A stretch of DNA of 64,000 nt, taken from assembly GCF_007035645.1 (NCBI RefSeq), contig NZ_AP019632.1:1860001-1924000 (forward strand). The letters are read 5' to 3'. Positions 48,817 through 58,312 of this stretch are shown in pieces; the stretch's first letter is position 1, and each line of letters begins with the position of its first letter. Under the pieces are notes generated by a model, which saw only the letters and a list, made by a program, of their open reading frames with translations, did no database searches and was not told the DNA's origin. This DNA comes from Enterobacter asburiae. GTDB lineage: Bacteria > Pseudomonadota > Gammaproteobacteria > Enterobacterales > Enterobacteriaceae. The position numbers were made by a program, and so were the translations under genes.

Positions 48817-50064
48817 ATGGCGGATTTGTCGAGACGGCGTTTTTTGCAGGCCAGCGTGCTGGCGAGTGGCGCAATGCTGTTACCGGGTATCATGCAGGCC
48901 GCATGGGCGGCAGGCTCGGATAAACCGGAGCAGGAAACGGTGCGCATCGGGTTTATCCCGCTGACCGACTGCGCCCCGGTGGTTATCGCGGCGCTGAAAG
49001 GCTTTGATAAAAAATACGGTATTACCATCGTGCCCACCAAAGAGGCGAGCTGGGCGGCGGTGCGCGACAAGCTGGTGGCGGGCGAACTCGATGCCGCGCA
49101 CATTCTCTACGGCCTGCTGTACGGCCTGGAGCTGGGCATCGCCGGCAAGCCGCAGCAGATGGCGAACCTGATGACGCTCAATCAGAACGGCCAGGCAATT
49201 ACGCTTTCCAGCGATCTGGGGGAGAAGGGCGTACGAGACCTTGACGGGCTGAAAAAGCTCATTGGGCAGCAGGCGCCCGGCACCTACACCTTCGCGCACA
49301 CCTTCCCGACCGGGACGCACGCCATGTGGCTCTACTACTGGCTGGCCAGCGCGGGCATTAACCCCTTTGACGACGTGCGCACGGTGGTGGTGCCGCCGCC
49401 GCAGATGGTGATGAACATGCGCATTGGCAACATGGTCGGCTTTTGCGTCGGCGAGCCGTGGAACGCCCGGGCCATCAACGACCGCATCGGTTTTACCGCC
49501 GCCACGTCGCAGTCTATCTGGGCCGATCATCCGGAAAAAATCCTCGGTACGCGCCGCGACTGGGTGGAGAAAAACCCGCACACCGCGCGGGCGCTGGTGA
49601 GCGCGGTACTGGAGGCGGCGCGCTGGATCGAAGCCTCCCCGGAAAACAAACGCGAGACCGCGCAGATCCTCTCCCGCCGGGCGTGGCTCAACTGCAAAGA
49701 ACAGTATCTCACCGGACGCATGCTCGGCGAGTACGACAACGGCCTGGGCCAGCGCTGGCAGGACGCGCACCCGATCCGCTTCTTCAACGAGGGGGCCGTC
49801 AGCTACCCGTATCTCTCCGACGGCATGTGGTTCTTAACCCAGTTCCGCCGCTGGGGCTTGCTCAAATCCGCGCCGGACTACGCGGGCATCGCGCAGCGCA
49901 TTAACCAGACCGCGGTCTGGCAGGATGCCGCCACGGCGGTGGGGGGCATCAGCACACCGACTTCACCATTACGCAGCAGCACATTGATGGACGGCACCGT
50001 CTGGAACGGTACCGACCCGGAAGGATACGCCAGCCGTTTCGCCATTCACCGTAAAGGGGCCTGA
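48817..50064 (+). CDS. nasF: Nitrate ABC transporter substrate-binding protein NasF
   Basis: A 415-residue periplasmic nitrate-binding protein of the NrtA family. The N terminus has a twin-arginine-type signal (SRRRFLQASVLASGAMLLPG), then IGFIPLTDCAPVVIAALKG and a TFPTGTHAMWLYYWLASAG segment. CAGGAG lies 5 bases before ATG 48817. It is the first gene after the leader, and nasE follows 2 bases later. Confidence 0.95.
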   Translation: MADLSRRRFLQASVLASGAMLLPGIMQAAWAAGSDKPEQETVRIGFIPLTDCAPVVIAALKGFDKKYGITIVPTKEASWAAVRDKLVAGELDAAHILYGLLYGLELGIAGKPQQMANLMTLNQNGQAITLSSDLGEKGVRDLDGLKKLIGQQAPGTYTFAHTFPTGTHAMWLYYWLASAGINPFDDVRTVVVPPPQMVMNMRIGNMVGFCVGEPWNARAINDRIGFTAATSQSIWADHPEKILGTRRDWVEKNPHTARALVSAVLEAARWIEASPENKRETAQILSRRAWLNCKEQYLTGRMLGEYDNGLGQRWQDAHPIRFFNEGAVSYPYLSDGMWFLTQFRRWGLLKSAPDYAGIAQRINQTAVWQDAATAVGGISTPTSPLRSSTLMDGTVWNGTDPEGYASRFAIHRKGA

Positions 50065-50066
50065 TT

Positions 50067-50945
50067 ATGCAGCATCTGCAAAAGACGAATTCACACGAGA
50101 CGCCGGAGAGTGGGGAGGTGATTGTCCTGCCTCCGGTGCAGGTTCGCCGCCGTACGCCGACGTTTGCGCGTCGGATTAATGCGATCCTCCAGCGCATCAT
50201 CCCGGCGTTTCTCGGTCTGGGACTGCTGGTGGTGCTCTGGCAGCTGGCGGCGATTAACAGCAAAGGTTTCCCGACGCCGCTCAGCACGCTCGATTCCGCC
50301 ATCACCCTGTTTGCCGATCCGTTTTATCGCGACGGGCCTAACGATATGGGCATCGGCTGGAACGTGCTCGCCTCATTACAGCGCGTGGCGGTGGGCTTTG
50401 GCCTGGCCGCGCTCACCGGGATCCCGCTCGGCTTCCTGATTGGTCGCTTCACCTTTTTCTCTCGCATGTTCGGCCCGCTGATCGCGCTGTTACGCCCGGT
50501 TAGCCCGCTGGCCTGGCTGCCCATCGGCCTGCTGCTGTTCCAGAAAGCGGAGCCCGCGTCGAGCTGGACCATTTTCATCTGCTCCATCTGGCCGATGGTG
50601 ATCAACACCGCCGAAGGCGTACGCCGCATTCCGCAGGACTACCTCAACGTGGCCCGGGTGCTGCAGCTTTCCGAGTGGACCATCATGCGCCGCATTCTCT
50701 TCCCGGCGGTGCTGCCCGCGGTGCTGACCGGGGTGCGTCTCTCCATCGGCATCGCCTGGCTGGTGATCGTCGCCGCCGAGATGCTCACCGGAGGTTTAGG
50801 GATCGGCTTCTGGATCTGGAACGAGTGGAACAACCTCAACGTCGAAAACATTCTCATCGCCATCGTCATCATTGGCGTGGTCGGGCTGCTGCTGGAGCAG
50901 GGGCTGATGCTGATCGCCCGTCGCTTTAGCTGGCAGGAAAAATAA
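50067..50945 (+). CDS. nasE: Nitrate ABC transporter permease NasE
   Basis: A 292-residue NrtB-type permease with about six membrane helices. The cytoplasmic EAA-type coupling loop is at PQDYLNVARVLQLSEWTIMRRI. It would form a homodimeric channel with two NasD ATPases. Spacing to nasD is 9 bases, with AAGGAGC before the next start. Confidence 0.95.
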   Translation: MQHLQKTNSHETPESGEVIVLPPVQVRRRTPTFARRINAILQRIIPAFLGLGLLVVLWQLAAINSKGFPTPLSTLDSAITLFADPFYRDGPNDMGIGWNVLASLQRVAVGFGLAALTGIPLGFLIGRFTFFSRMFGPLIALLRPVSPLAWLPIGLLLFQKAEPASSWTIFICSIWPMVINTAEGVRRIPQDYLNVARVLQLSEWTIMRRILFPAVLPAVLTGVRLSIGIAWLVIVAAEMLTGGLGIGFWIWNEWNNLNVENILIAIVIIGVVGLLLEQGLMLIARRFSWQEK

Positions 50946-50954
50946 GGAGCGAAC

Positions 50955-51743
50955 ATGAAACCATTAATTCAGGTCCAGGCCGTGAGCCAGCGTTTTTCCA
51001 CAGCCAGCGGCGAGTTTCTGGCGCTGCAAAACGTCTCTTTTGATATCCACGAGGGCGAAACCGTCAGCCTGATCGGGCACTCCGGCTGCGGCAAATCGAC
51101 GCTGCTGAACCTCATCGCCGGTATTACCCTGCCGACGGAAGGCGGGCTGATCTGCGACAACCGTGAAATCGCCGGGCCGGGTCCGGAACGTGCGGTGGTC
51201 TTCCAGAACCATTCGCTGCTGCCGTGGCTCACCTGCTTCGACAACGTGGCCCTGGCGGTCGATCACGTGTTTCGCCACAGCATGAGCAAGGCGGAGCGCA
51301 GGGAGTGGATTGAGCATAACCTCGACCGCGTGCAGATGGGGCACGCCCTGCACAAGCGCCCGGGGGAGATCTCCGGCGGCATGAAGCAGCGCGTCGGTAT
51401 TGCCCGCGCGCTAGCGATGAAGCCGAAAGTCCTTCTGATGGATGAACCCTTTGGCGCGCTCGACGCCCTGACGCGCGCGCATCTGCAGGACTCGGTGATG
51501 CAGATCCAGCAGGCGCTGAACACCACCATCGTGCTCATTACCCACGACGTGGACGAGGCGGTGCTGCTCTCCGATCGCGTGCTGATGATGACCAACGGCC
51601 CGGCGGCCACCGTCGGGGAGATCCTGCGCGTTGACCTGCCGTGCCCGCGCAACCGGGTGCAGCTGGCCGACGACAGCCGCTATCACCACATGCGCCAGCA
51701 GATCCTCCATTTCCTCTATGAAAAGCAGCCGAAAGCGGCGTAA
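50955..51743 (+). CDS. nasD: Nitrate ABC transporter ATPase NasD
   Basis: A 262-residue ABC ATPase of the NrtD group. Walker A GHSGCGKST, signature ISGGMKQR, Walker B VLLMDEPFGALDA and the switch His in LITHDVDEA are all present. It powers uptake through NasE and NasF. nasC-nasB starts 13 bases later. Confidence 0.96.
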   Translation: MKPLIQVQAVSQRFSTASGEFLALQNVSFDIHEGETVSLIGHSGCGKSTLLNLIAGITLPTEGGLICDNREIAGPGPERAVVFQNHSLLPWLTCFDNVALAVDHVFRHSMSKAERREWIEHNLDRVQMGHALHKRPGEISGGMKQRVGIARALAMKPKVLLMDEPFGALDALTRAHLQDSVMQIQQALNTTIVLITHDVDEAVLLSDRVLMMTNGPAATVGEILRVDLPCPRNRVQLADDSRYHHMRQQILHFLYEKQPKAA

Positions 51744-51756
51744 CGAGGGGGCTTTG

Positions 51757-54700
51757 ATGCGACTGGTCATTATCGGAAATGGCATGGCGGCCACGCGGCT
51801 GATTGCCGCGCTCACCGGGCGTGCTGCCGGTCGTTTCGCTATCACCGTAATCGGTGACGAGCCGGAGCATGCCTATAACCGCATCCAGCTTTCGCCGGTG
51901 CTGGGCGGTGAAAAGCAGGCTGCAGACATCTGTTTGCAGGATGACGACTGGTACCAGTCGCGTGGCGTGACGGTGCTGCGGGGTGAAAAGGCGATCGCCG
52001 TGAGCGTGGACGCGCGGGAAGTGCAAACCACCGCCCGCACGCTGGGCTGGGATGCGCTGGTGTTTGCCACCGGATCAACACCCTTTATTCCGCCAATCCC
52101 CGGCTGCGATGCGCCGCATGTGTTCACGTTCCGCACCCTGGAGGATACCCGGGCCATTCAGGCGATCGCCGGTCCGGCGGTGGTGCTGGGCGGCGGCGTG
52201 CTCGGGGTTGAGACGGCGGCGGCGCTGGCGCGATCAGGTGACAACGTCACGCTGGTTCATCGCGGTCCGTGGCTGATGGAGCAGCAGCTGGATCGGCAGG
52301 CGGGAATGCTGCTGGAAGAGGCGCTGGCGGCGCGGGGCGTGCGATGTGAGCTAGCCTCGGGCATCGCAGCGGTGAGCGGAAATAGCGTGGCGCTGCTCAA
52401 CGGACGCCGCGTCGTCGCCGCGCGAGTGGTGCTGGCGACCGGCGTGCAGCCCAGCGTCGCGCTGGCGCAGGCCAGCGGCATTCGCTGCGCGCGCGGCATC
52501 GTGGTGGATCACCAGATGCAAACCTCCGAACCGAACGTCTACGCCATCGGCGAGTGCTGCGAAATTGACGGGCAGACGTTTGGCCTGATCGCCCCCTGCC
52601 TGGCGCAGGCGGAGATCCTCGCTGCGCGGCTGGCCGGGGACGCCACCGCGCCGTTTACCCTGACCGACAGCGGGATGCGTCTCAAGGTCACCGGCGTGGA
52701 GCTGTTCAGCCTCGGCCGTGCGGCGGAGCAGGAGGGCGACGTGGTCTGGAACGCATGGGATCCGCTGACCCGTCACTATCGTCGTTTATTGATCCATCAG
52801 GGGGCGCTGGCTGGCGCGCTGCTGATGGGCGACTGCCGCAGCGCGGCAACGTTTACCGATTTACTGGCAACGGCTGCGCCCGCCCACGCGGACTGGCTGT
52901 TCGATCGTTTCACTACGCAACCGCAGGTTGCAGGACAGAATGCTATGACAAAACCTACTCTGGTGGTGGTTGGGCACGGTATGGTCGGCCATCATTTCCT
53001 CGAAGACTGCGTTAAGCGCAATCTGCATCAGCAGTATCAGATCGTTGTCTTTGGCGAGGAGCGCTATGCCGCCTACGACCGCGTGCATTTGTCGGAATAT
53101 TTTGGCGGCCGCAGCGCGGCGTCGCTCTCTCTGGTGGAAGGGGATTTCTTTGCCGACAGCGGCATTGAGCTGCGCCTGTCGCAGCAGATCGTCGCTATCG
53201 ATCGCGACGCGCGCGTGGTACGCACCGCCAGCGGGCATGAGACCCACTGGGACAAGCTGGTGCTGGCGACCGGCTCATACCCGTTCGTTCCGCCCGTGCC
53301 GGGCAACGATTTGCCGGGCTGTTTTGTCTACCGCACCCTTGACGACCTGGACAACATTGCTGCACATGCGGCGGGCTCGCGCCGCGGCGTGGTGATTGGC
53401 GGCGGCCTGCTCGGACTGGAGGCGGCGAATGCCCTGAAGCAGCTCGGGCTGGAAACCCACGTGGTGGAGTTTGCGCCCAACCTGATGGCGGTCCAGCTCG
53501 ACAGCGACGGCGCGGCGATGCTGCGCAAAAAAATTGAGGCGCTGGGCGTCGGCGTTCACACCAGTAAAGCCACGACGGAGATCGCCAACGCGGACGGCGG
53601 GCTGGTGCTGCGCTTTGCCAATGGCGAACAGCTTGAAACGGACATGGTGGTCTTTTCGGCGGGCATTCGTCCCCAGGACGCGCTGGCGCGCAGCAGCGGG
53701 CTGGCTATCGGCGAACGCGGCGGGATCTGCATTGACGACGGGTGCCAGACCTCCGATCCGGACGTGCTGGCCATCGGCGAATGCGCCTTGTGGGAGGGGA
53801 AAGTCTTTGGTCTGGTCGCGCCCGGCTATCAGATGGCGCGGGTGGCCGCCGCCGCGCTGGCGGGTGAGGATAAAACCTTCACCGGCGCGGATATGAGCAC
53901 TAAGCTCAAGCTGCTCGGCGTGGACGTGGCCTCGTTCGGCGACGCCCACGGGCGCACCCCGGGGGCACTGAGCTACCAGTGGACGCACGGTCCGCAGCAA
54001 ATTTACAAGAAAATCGTGGTCAGCCATGACGGCAAAACGCTGCTCGGCGGCGTGCTGGTGGGCGATGCCAGCGAGTACGCCACGCTGGTGCAGATGATGC
54101 TTAACGGCATCAGCCTGCCGAAAGAGCCGGAAACGCTGATATTACCCGCGTCGTCAGGCAGCGCGCCAAAAGCGCTGGGCGTGGCGGCGCTGCCGGAAAG
54201 CGCGCAGATCTGTTCGTGTCATAACGTCAGCAAGGGCGACATCTGTCAGGCGGTGAGCGCGGGCGCGGCGGATATCGGCGCCGTTAAGCAGTGCACCAAA
54301 GCGGCGACCGGCTGCGGGGGATGTAGCGCGCTGGTGAAGCAGGTGATGGAGTTCCAGCTGGCGGAGCAGGGCGTGGAGGTGAAAAAGGACATCTGCGAGC
54401 ACTTCCCGTACTCGCGCCAGGAGATTTACCACCTCGTGCGCGTCAACCATATCCGCACCTTTGACCAGCTTATCAGCCGCTACGGACAGGGGCACGGATG
54501 CGAGATCTGCAAGCCGCTGGTGGGGTCGGTGCTCGCCTCCTGCTGGAACGAGTATCTGCTGAAACCGGCGCACCTGCCGCTGCAGGATACCAACGACCGC
54601 TATTTTGCCAACATCCAGAAGGACGGCACATACTCCATCGTGCCGCGCATGCCCGCAGGGGAAGTGACCGCCGACGGGCTGATCGCCATCGGCCAGATTG

Positions 54701-55743
54701 CGAAGCGCTACAGCCTGTACAGCAAAATCACCGGCGGGCAGCGCATCGATCTTTTCGGCGCCACCCTCGAACAGCTGCCGGAGATCTGGCAGGCGCTGGT
54801 GGAGGCTGGTTTTGAAACCGGACACGCCTACGGGAAATCCCTGCGCACGGTGAAATCCTGCGTCGGCTCGACCTGGTGTCGCTACGGCGTGCAGGACTCC
54901 ACCAGTCTCGCGGTCCGGTTGGAGCACCGGTACAAGGGCCTGCGCGCGCCGCACAAAATCAAAATGGCGGTCTCCGGCTGCACCCGCGAGTGCGCGGAGG
55001 CGCAGAGCAAAGACGTGGGGGTGATTGCCACCGATAAGGGCTGGAACCTCTATCTGTGCGGCAACGGCGGGATGAAGCCGCGCCACGCGGATCTCTTCGC
55101 CAGCGATCTGGACGACGAAACGTTAATCCGCACCGTCGACCGTTTCCTGATGTTTTACATCCGCACGGCGGATCGCCTGCAGCGCACCAGCACCTGGATG
55201 GACAACCTGAAAGGCGGCCTCGACTATCTGCGCGAGGTGATCCTCAACGACAGCCTCGGCATCGCCCACGAGCTGGAGCAGGAGATGGCCCGGGTGGTGG
55301 AAGCCTACCAGTGCGAATGGCAAACCACGCTTAACGATCCCAACCGCCTGGCGCTGTTCCGCACCGCGGTGAACGACACCGCGGCGGATGGAAGCAAGCG
55401 CTGGCAGGAAATATGCGGCATCGACGATATCCCCGAGCAGGCGGGCATCGGCGCGCGGCTTGGACGTAAGCCGATTGCGCTGTTCCGCTTTGGCAAAACC
55501 GTTTACGCCCTCGACGATAGGGAGCCGGGCGGTGAGGCGAACGTGCTTTCCCGCGGCATTCTTGGCGATGCGGCGGGTGAGCCGGTGGTAATTTCCCCGC
55601 TCTACAAGCAGCGCATTCGCCTGCGCGACGGCTGTCAGGTTGAGAACGGCGAACCCGCGGTGCGCGCCTGGCCGGTGAAGATTGAAAACGGCAAGGTGTG
55701 GGTTGGCAGCGACGCTCTGGTAATGCGTGCGGAGGCCTCATGA
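51757..55743 (+). CDS. nasB: Fused NasC-NirB-NirD-like assimilatory reductase (nasC and nasB in one frame)
   Basis: One uninterrupted 1328-residue frame joins two proteins that are separate in the classic Klebsiella oxytoca nas description. Residues 1-390 are a NasC-like FAD/NAD(P)H oxidoreductase (nitrate reductase electron transfer). From Met397 follows NirB-like nitrite reductase: a second FAD/NAD module (KPTLVVVGHGMVGHHFLED), a BFD-like [2Fe-2S] region from about 818 (CSCHNVSKGD), and the sirohaem/[4Fe-4S] site C1035-x5-C1041 and C1075-x3-C1079. A NirD-like domain ends the protein. An internal AGGA precedes ATG 52945, so separate NirB could also be made. The start at 51757 has GAGGGG upstream. 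Confidence 0.93.
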   Translation: MRLVIIGNGMAATRLIAALTGRAAGRFAITVIGDEPEHAYNRIQLSPVLGGEKQAADICLQDDDWYQSRGVTVLRGEKAIAVSVDAREVQTTARTLGWDALVFATGSTPFIPPIPGCDAPHVFTFRTLEDTRAIQAIAGPAVVLGGGVLGVETAAALARSGDNVTLVHRGPWLMEQQLDRQAGMLLEEALAARGVRCELASGIAAVSGNSVALLNGRRVVAARVVLATGVQPSVALAQASGIRCARGIVVDHQMQTSEPNVYAIGECCEIDGQTFGLIAPCLAQAEILAARLAGDATAPFTLTDSGMRLKVTGVELFSLGRAAEQEGDVVWNAWDPLTRHYRRLLIHQGALAGALLMGDCRSAATFTDLLATAAPAHADWLFDRFTTQPQVAGQNAMTKPTLVVVGHGMVGHHFLEDCVKRNLHQQYQIVVFGEERYAAYDRVHLSEYFGGRSAASLSLVEGDFFADSGIELRLSQQIVAIDRDARVVRTASGHETHWDKLVLATGSYPFVPPVPGNDLPGCFVYRTLDDLDNIAAHAAGSRRGVVIGGGLLGLEAANALKQLGLETHVVEFAPNLMAVQLDSDGAAMLRKKIEALGVGVHTSKATTEIANADGGLVLRFANGEQLETDMVVFSAGIRPQDALARSSGLAIGERGGICIDDGCQTSDPDVLAIGECALWEGKVFGLVAPGYQMARVAAAALAGEDKTFTGADMSTKLKLLGVDVASFGDAHGRTPGALSYQWTHGPQQIYKKIVVSHDGKTLLGGVLVGDASEYATLVQMMLNGISLPKEPETLILPASSGSAPKALGVAALPESAQICSCHNVSKGDICQAVSAGAADIGAVKQCTKAATGCGGCSALVKQVMEFQLAEQGVEVKKDICEHFPYSRQEIYHLVRVNHIRTFDQLISRYGQGHGCEICKPLVGSVLASCWNEYLLKPAHLPLQDTNDRYFANIQKDGTYSIVPRMPAGEVTADGLIAIGQIAKRYSLYSKITGGQRIDLFGATLEQLPEIWQALVEAGFETGHAYGKSLRTVKSCVGSTWCRYGVQDSTSLAVRLEHRYKGLRAPHKIKMAVSGCTRECAEAQSKDVGVIATDKGWNLYLCGNGGMKPRHADLFASDLDDETLIRTVDRFLMFYIRTADRLQRTSTWMDNLKGGLDYLREVILNDSLGIAHELEQEMARVVEAYQCEWQTTLNDPNRLALFRTAVNDTAADGSKRWQEICGIDDIPEQAGIGARLGRKPIALFRFGKTVYALDDREPGGEANVLSRGILGDAAGEPVVISPLYKQRIRLRDGCQVENGEPAVRAWPVKIENGKVWVGSDALVMRAEAS

Positions 55744-58265
55744 CGGAAACCCGGACAACGTGCCCCTACTGCGGGGTGGGCTGCGGCGTGGTCGCCCGCG
55801 TGGAAGGTGAAGCGGTCAGCGTTCGGGGAGATGAAACCCATCCTGCGAACCTGGGCCGCCTGTGCGTGAAAGGATCGGCCCTGGGAGAAACGACGGGCTT
55901 ACAGGGGCGGCTTTTGCGCCCGGTCGTTGACGGTGTTGAGGTGGACTGGGCGCAGGCGCTGAACGCGGCAGGGGATCGTCTGCGGGAGATTATCGATAAA
56001 TGGGGGCCGCAGGCGGTGGCGTTTTACGCCTCCGGCCAGCTGTTGACCGAGGATTACTATGCCGCCAACAAGCTGATGAAAGGGTTTATCGGCGCGGCAA
56101 ACATCGATACCAACTCCCGCCTTTGCATGTCCTCGGCGGTGGTAGGCTACAAGCGCGCCTTCGGCGAAGACGTGGTGCCGTGCAGCTATGAGGATGTGGA
56201 AAACAGCGATCTGGTGGTGCTGGCTGGCTCGAACGCGGCCTGGACGCATCCGGTGCTCTATCAGCGGCTGGTGCAGGCGAAGCACGACAACCCGCAGATG
56301 AAGGTGGTGGTAATCGATCCCCGCAGAACCGCCACCTGTGATATCGCCGATCTGCATCTGGCGCTCGCCCCCGGAAGCGACGCCGGGCTGTTTGTCGGGT
56401 TACTCAATCTGATTCAGGGAACCGAGGCGTGGCCGATATCCCGCGTGGCGGCGTTTTGCGGCCTCTCGCCGCAGGATATTGGCACCTTTTACGACTGGTT
56501 TGTCACCGCGCCTCGCGCGATTACGCTCTACACCATGGGGATCAACCAGTCCGCCAGCGGCAGCGACAAGTGTAACGCCATCATTAACGTTCATCTTGCC
56601 AGCGGGAAGTTCAACCGTCCGGGCTGCGGCCCGTTTTCGCTGACCGGACAGCCAAACGCGATGGGCGGACGGGAAGTGGGCGGGCTGGCTAACCAGCTGG
56701 CGGCGCACATGAGCTTCGAGCCGGACGATCTCTCGCGGGTGGCGCGTTTCTGGGGAACGGAACGGCTGGCGCAGACGCCGGGCCTGATGGCGGTGGACCT
56801 GTTTGACGCCATTGCCTGCGGCGAGGTGAAGGCGGTGTGGATCATGGGCACCAACCCCGCCGTGTCGCTGCCGGACAGCCACGCGGTGTGTCAGGCGCTG
56901 GCGAGCTGCCCGCTGGTGATGGTTTCTGAGGTGATGAAGGATACCGACACCAGCCGGTTCGCCCATATCCGTTTTCCGGCGCTGGGCTGGGGGGAGAAGG
57001 ACGGGACGGTGACAAACTCGGAACGCCGCATTTCGCGCCAGCGCGCGTTTCTGCCCGCGCCGGGCGAAGCGAAGCCGGACTGGTGGATCGTCGCGCAGAT
57101 GGCGAAACGGCTGGGCTACGGCGAGGCCTTTGCGTGGCAACATCCGCACGAGATTTTTTGCGAACATGCGGCGCTGACGGCCTTTGAAAATGACGGCGCG
57201 CGGGCATTGAGTCTTCATCAACTGGCTGCGCTAACCCGCGAGGAGTGGGATCAGCTTGAGCCTTATCAGTGGCCGACGGGGAATTTTCCGCGCCGAAACA
57301 TCGTTCCCGTTAACCCTCTGCCGCACGGCGCGACGGTCAGCGCCTTATACCCTCTGATTCTCAACTCGGGGCGCATCCGCGATCAGTGGCATACCATGAC
57401 CCGAACGGGATACGTGGCGAGGCTGATGCAGCATATCGCCGAACCGTTTGTTGAGGTTGGCCCGGCAGACGCCGTTCGTTTTTCCCTGTGCGACGACCAG
57501 CTGGCGCGCATCAGCTCGCCGCGCGGCGTGATGGTGGCAAGAGTGCGAATCAGCGACGGGATACGGGAAGGCGAGGCGTTTGCCCCGATGCACTGGAACG
57601 CCGGGTTTGCCCGCCAGGGAAAGGTGAATGCGCTGGTGGAAGGGCGCTGCGATCCGGTTTCGGGCCAGCCGGAGAGTAAACAAACCGCCGTCAGGATCCT
57701 GCCCTGGCAGCCCGCCTGGCAGGGGGAACTCTATGCCCGGGAATGGCCGGAAATGCCCTCTTCGGCTTACTGGTGGCGTAAAGCCTCACGCCTGACGGTG
57801 GCGGGCGATCAACCGCTGCTGCCGTGGGTAATGGAATACGCCAGCGCTCGTGGCTGGCAGCTGCAGGTTGCGCAAACCGGTGAACGCAGCAGCGTGCTGG
57901 CCTGGCATGAAGGCCAGCTGATGCTGGGCTTCTGGGAGGGCACCGCGTTACCGGCGCTGGCGCATGCGGTGATTGAAGCCGCTTTTCAATCCCCACCCGT
58001 GCTTCTCGCAGAACGCCACGCCTTGTTGAACGGACAGAGCGTCGGGAAGGCGGCGGATCCGGGACGCATCATCTGCAGCTGTTTCAGCGTCGGGGAGAAT
58101 GCGATACGGGAGGCGATCGTCGGCGGGTGTGATTCCGTCACCGCGCTGGGGGCGACGCTGCGCTGCGGTACGAACTGTGGCTCCTGCGTGCCGGAGCTGA
58201 AAGGGCTGTTTCAGGATAATCCTGAAATGTCCGCCAGAACTGCATTTCAAGGCTTATCGCGTTAA
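55740..58265 (+). CDS. nasA: Assimilatory nitrate reductase catalytic subunit NasA
   Basis: NasA reduces nitrate to nitrite in the cytoplasm with a molybdenum bis-MGD cofactor. The 841-residue enzyme has an N-terminal [4Fe-4S] site (CPYCGVGCGV, C8, C11 and C15), the MopB core with SRLCMSSAVVGYK, and a C-terminal BFD-like [2Fe-2S] domain at about 777-835 (CSCFSVGENAI, CGTNCGSC). It overlaps nasB by ATGA. NasC would supply electrons and the product nitrite goes to the NirB part. Confidence 0.96.
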   Translation: MTETRTTCPYCGVGCGVVARVEGEAVSVRGDETHPANLGRLCVKGSALGETTGLQGRLLRPVVDGVEVDWAQALNAAGDRLREIIDKWGPQAVAFYASGQLLTEDYYAANKLMKGFIGAANIDTNSRLCMSSAVVGYKRAFGEDVVPCSYEDVENSDLVVLAGSNAAWTHPVLYQRLVQAKHDNPQMKVVVIDPRRTATCDIADLHLALAPGSDAGLFVGLLNLIQGTEAWPISRVAAFCGLSPQDIGTFYDWFVTAPRAITLYTMGINQSASGSDKCNAIINVHLASGKFNRPGCGPFSLTGQPNAMGGREVGGLANQLAAHMSFEPDDLSRVARFWGTERLAQTPGLMAVDLFDAIACGEVKAVWIMGTNPAVSLPDSHAVCQALASCPLVMVSEVMKDTDTSRFAHIRFPALGWGEKDGTVTNSERRISRQRAFLPAPGEAKPDWWIVAQMAKRLGYGEAFAWQHPHEIFCEHAALTAFENDGARALSLHQLAALTREEWDQLEPYQWPTGNFPRRNIVPVNPLPHGATVSALYPLILNSGRIRDQWHTMTRTGYVARLMQHIAEPFVEVGPADAVRFSLCDDQLARISSPRGVMVARVRISDGIREGEAFAPMHWNAGFARQGKVNALVEGRCDPVSGQPESKQTAVRILPWQPAWQGELYAREWPEMPSSAYWWRKASRLTVAGDQPLLPWVMEYASARGWQLQVAQTGERSSVLAWHEGQLMLGFWEGTALPALAHAVIEAAFQSPPVLLAERHALLNGQSVGKAADPGRIICSCFSVGENAIREAIVGGCDSVTALGATLRCGTNCGSCVPELKGLFQDNPEMSARTAFQGLSR

Positions 58266-58312
58266 CATAATAGGAGTTTATTCAGAAACACAGGTTCTTA
58301 TTTACGACGTTG

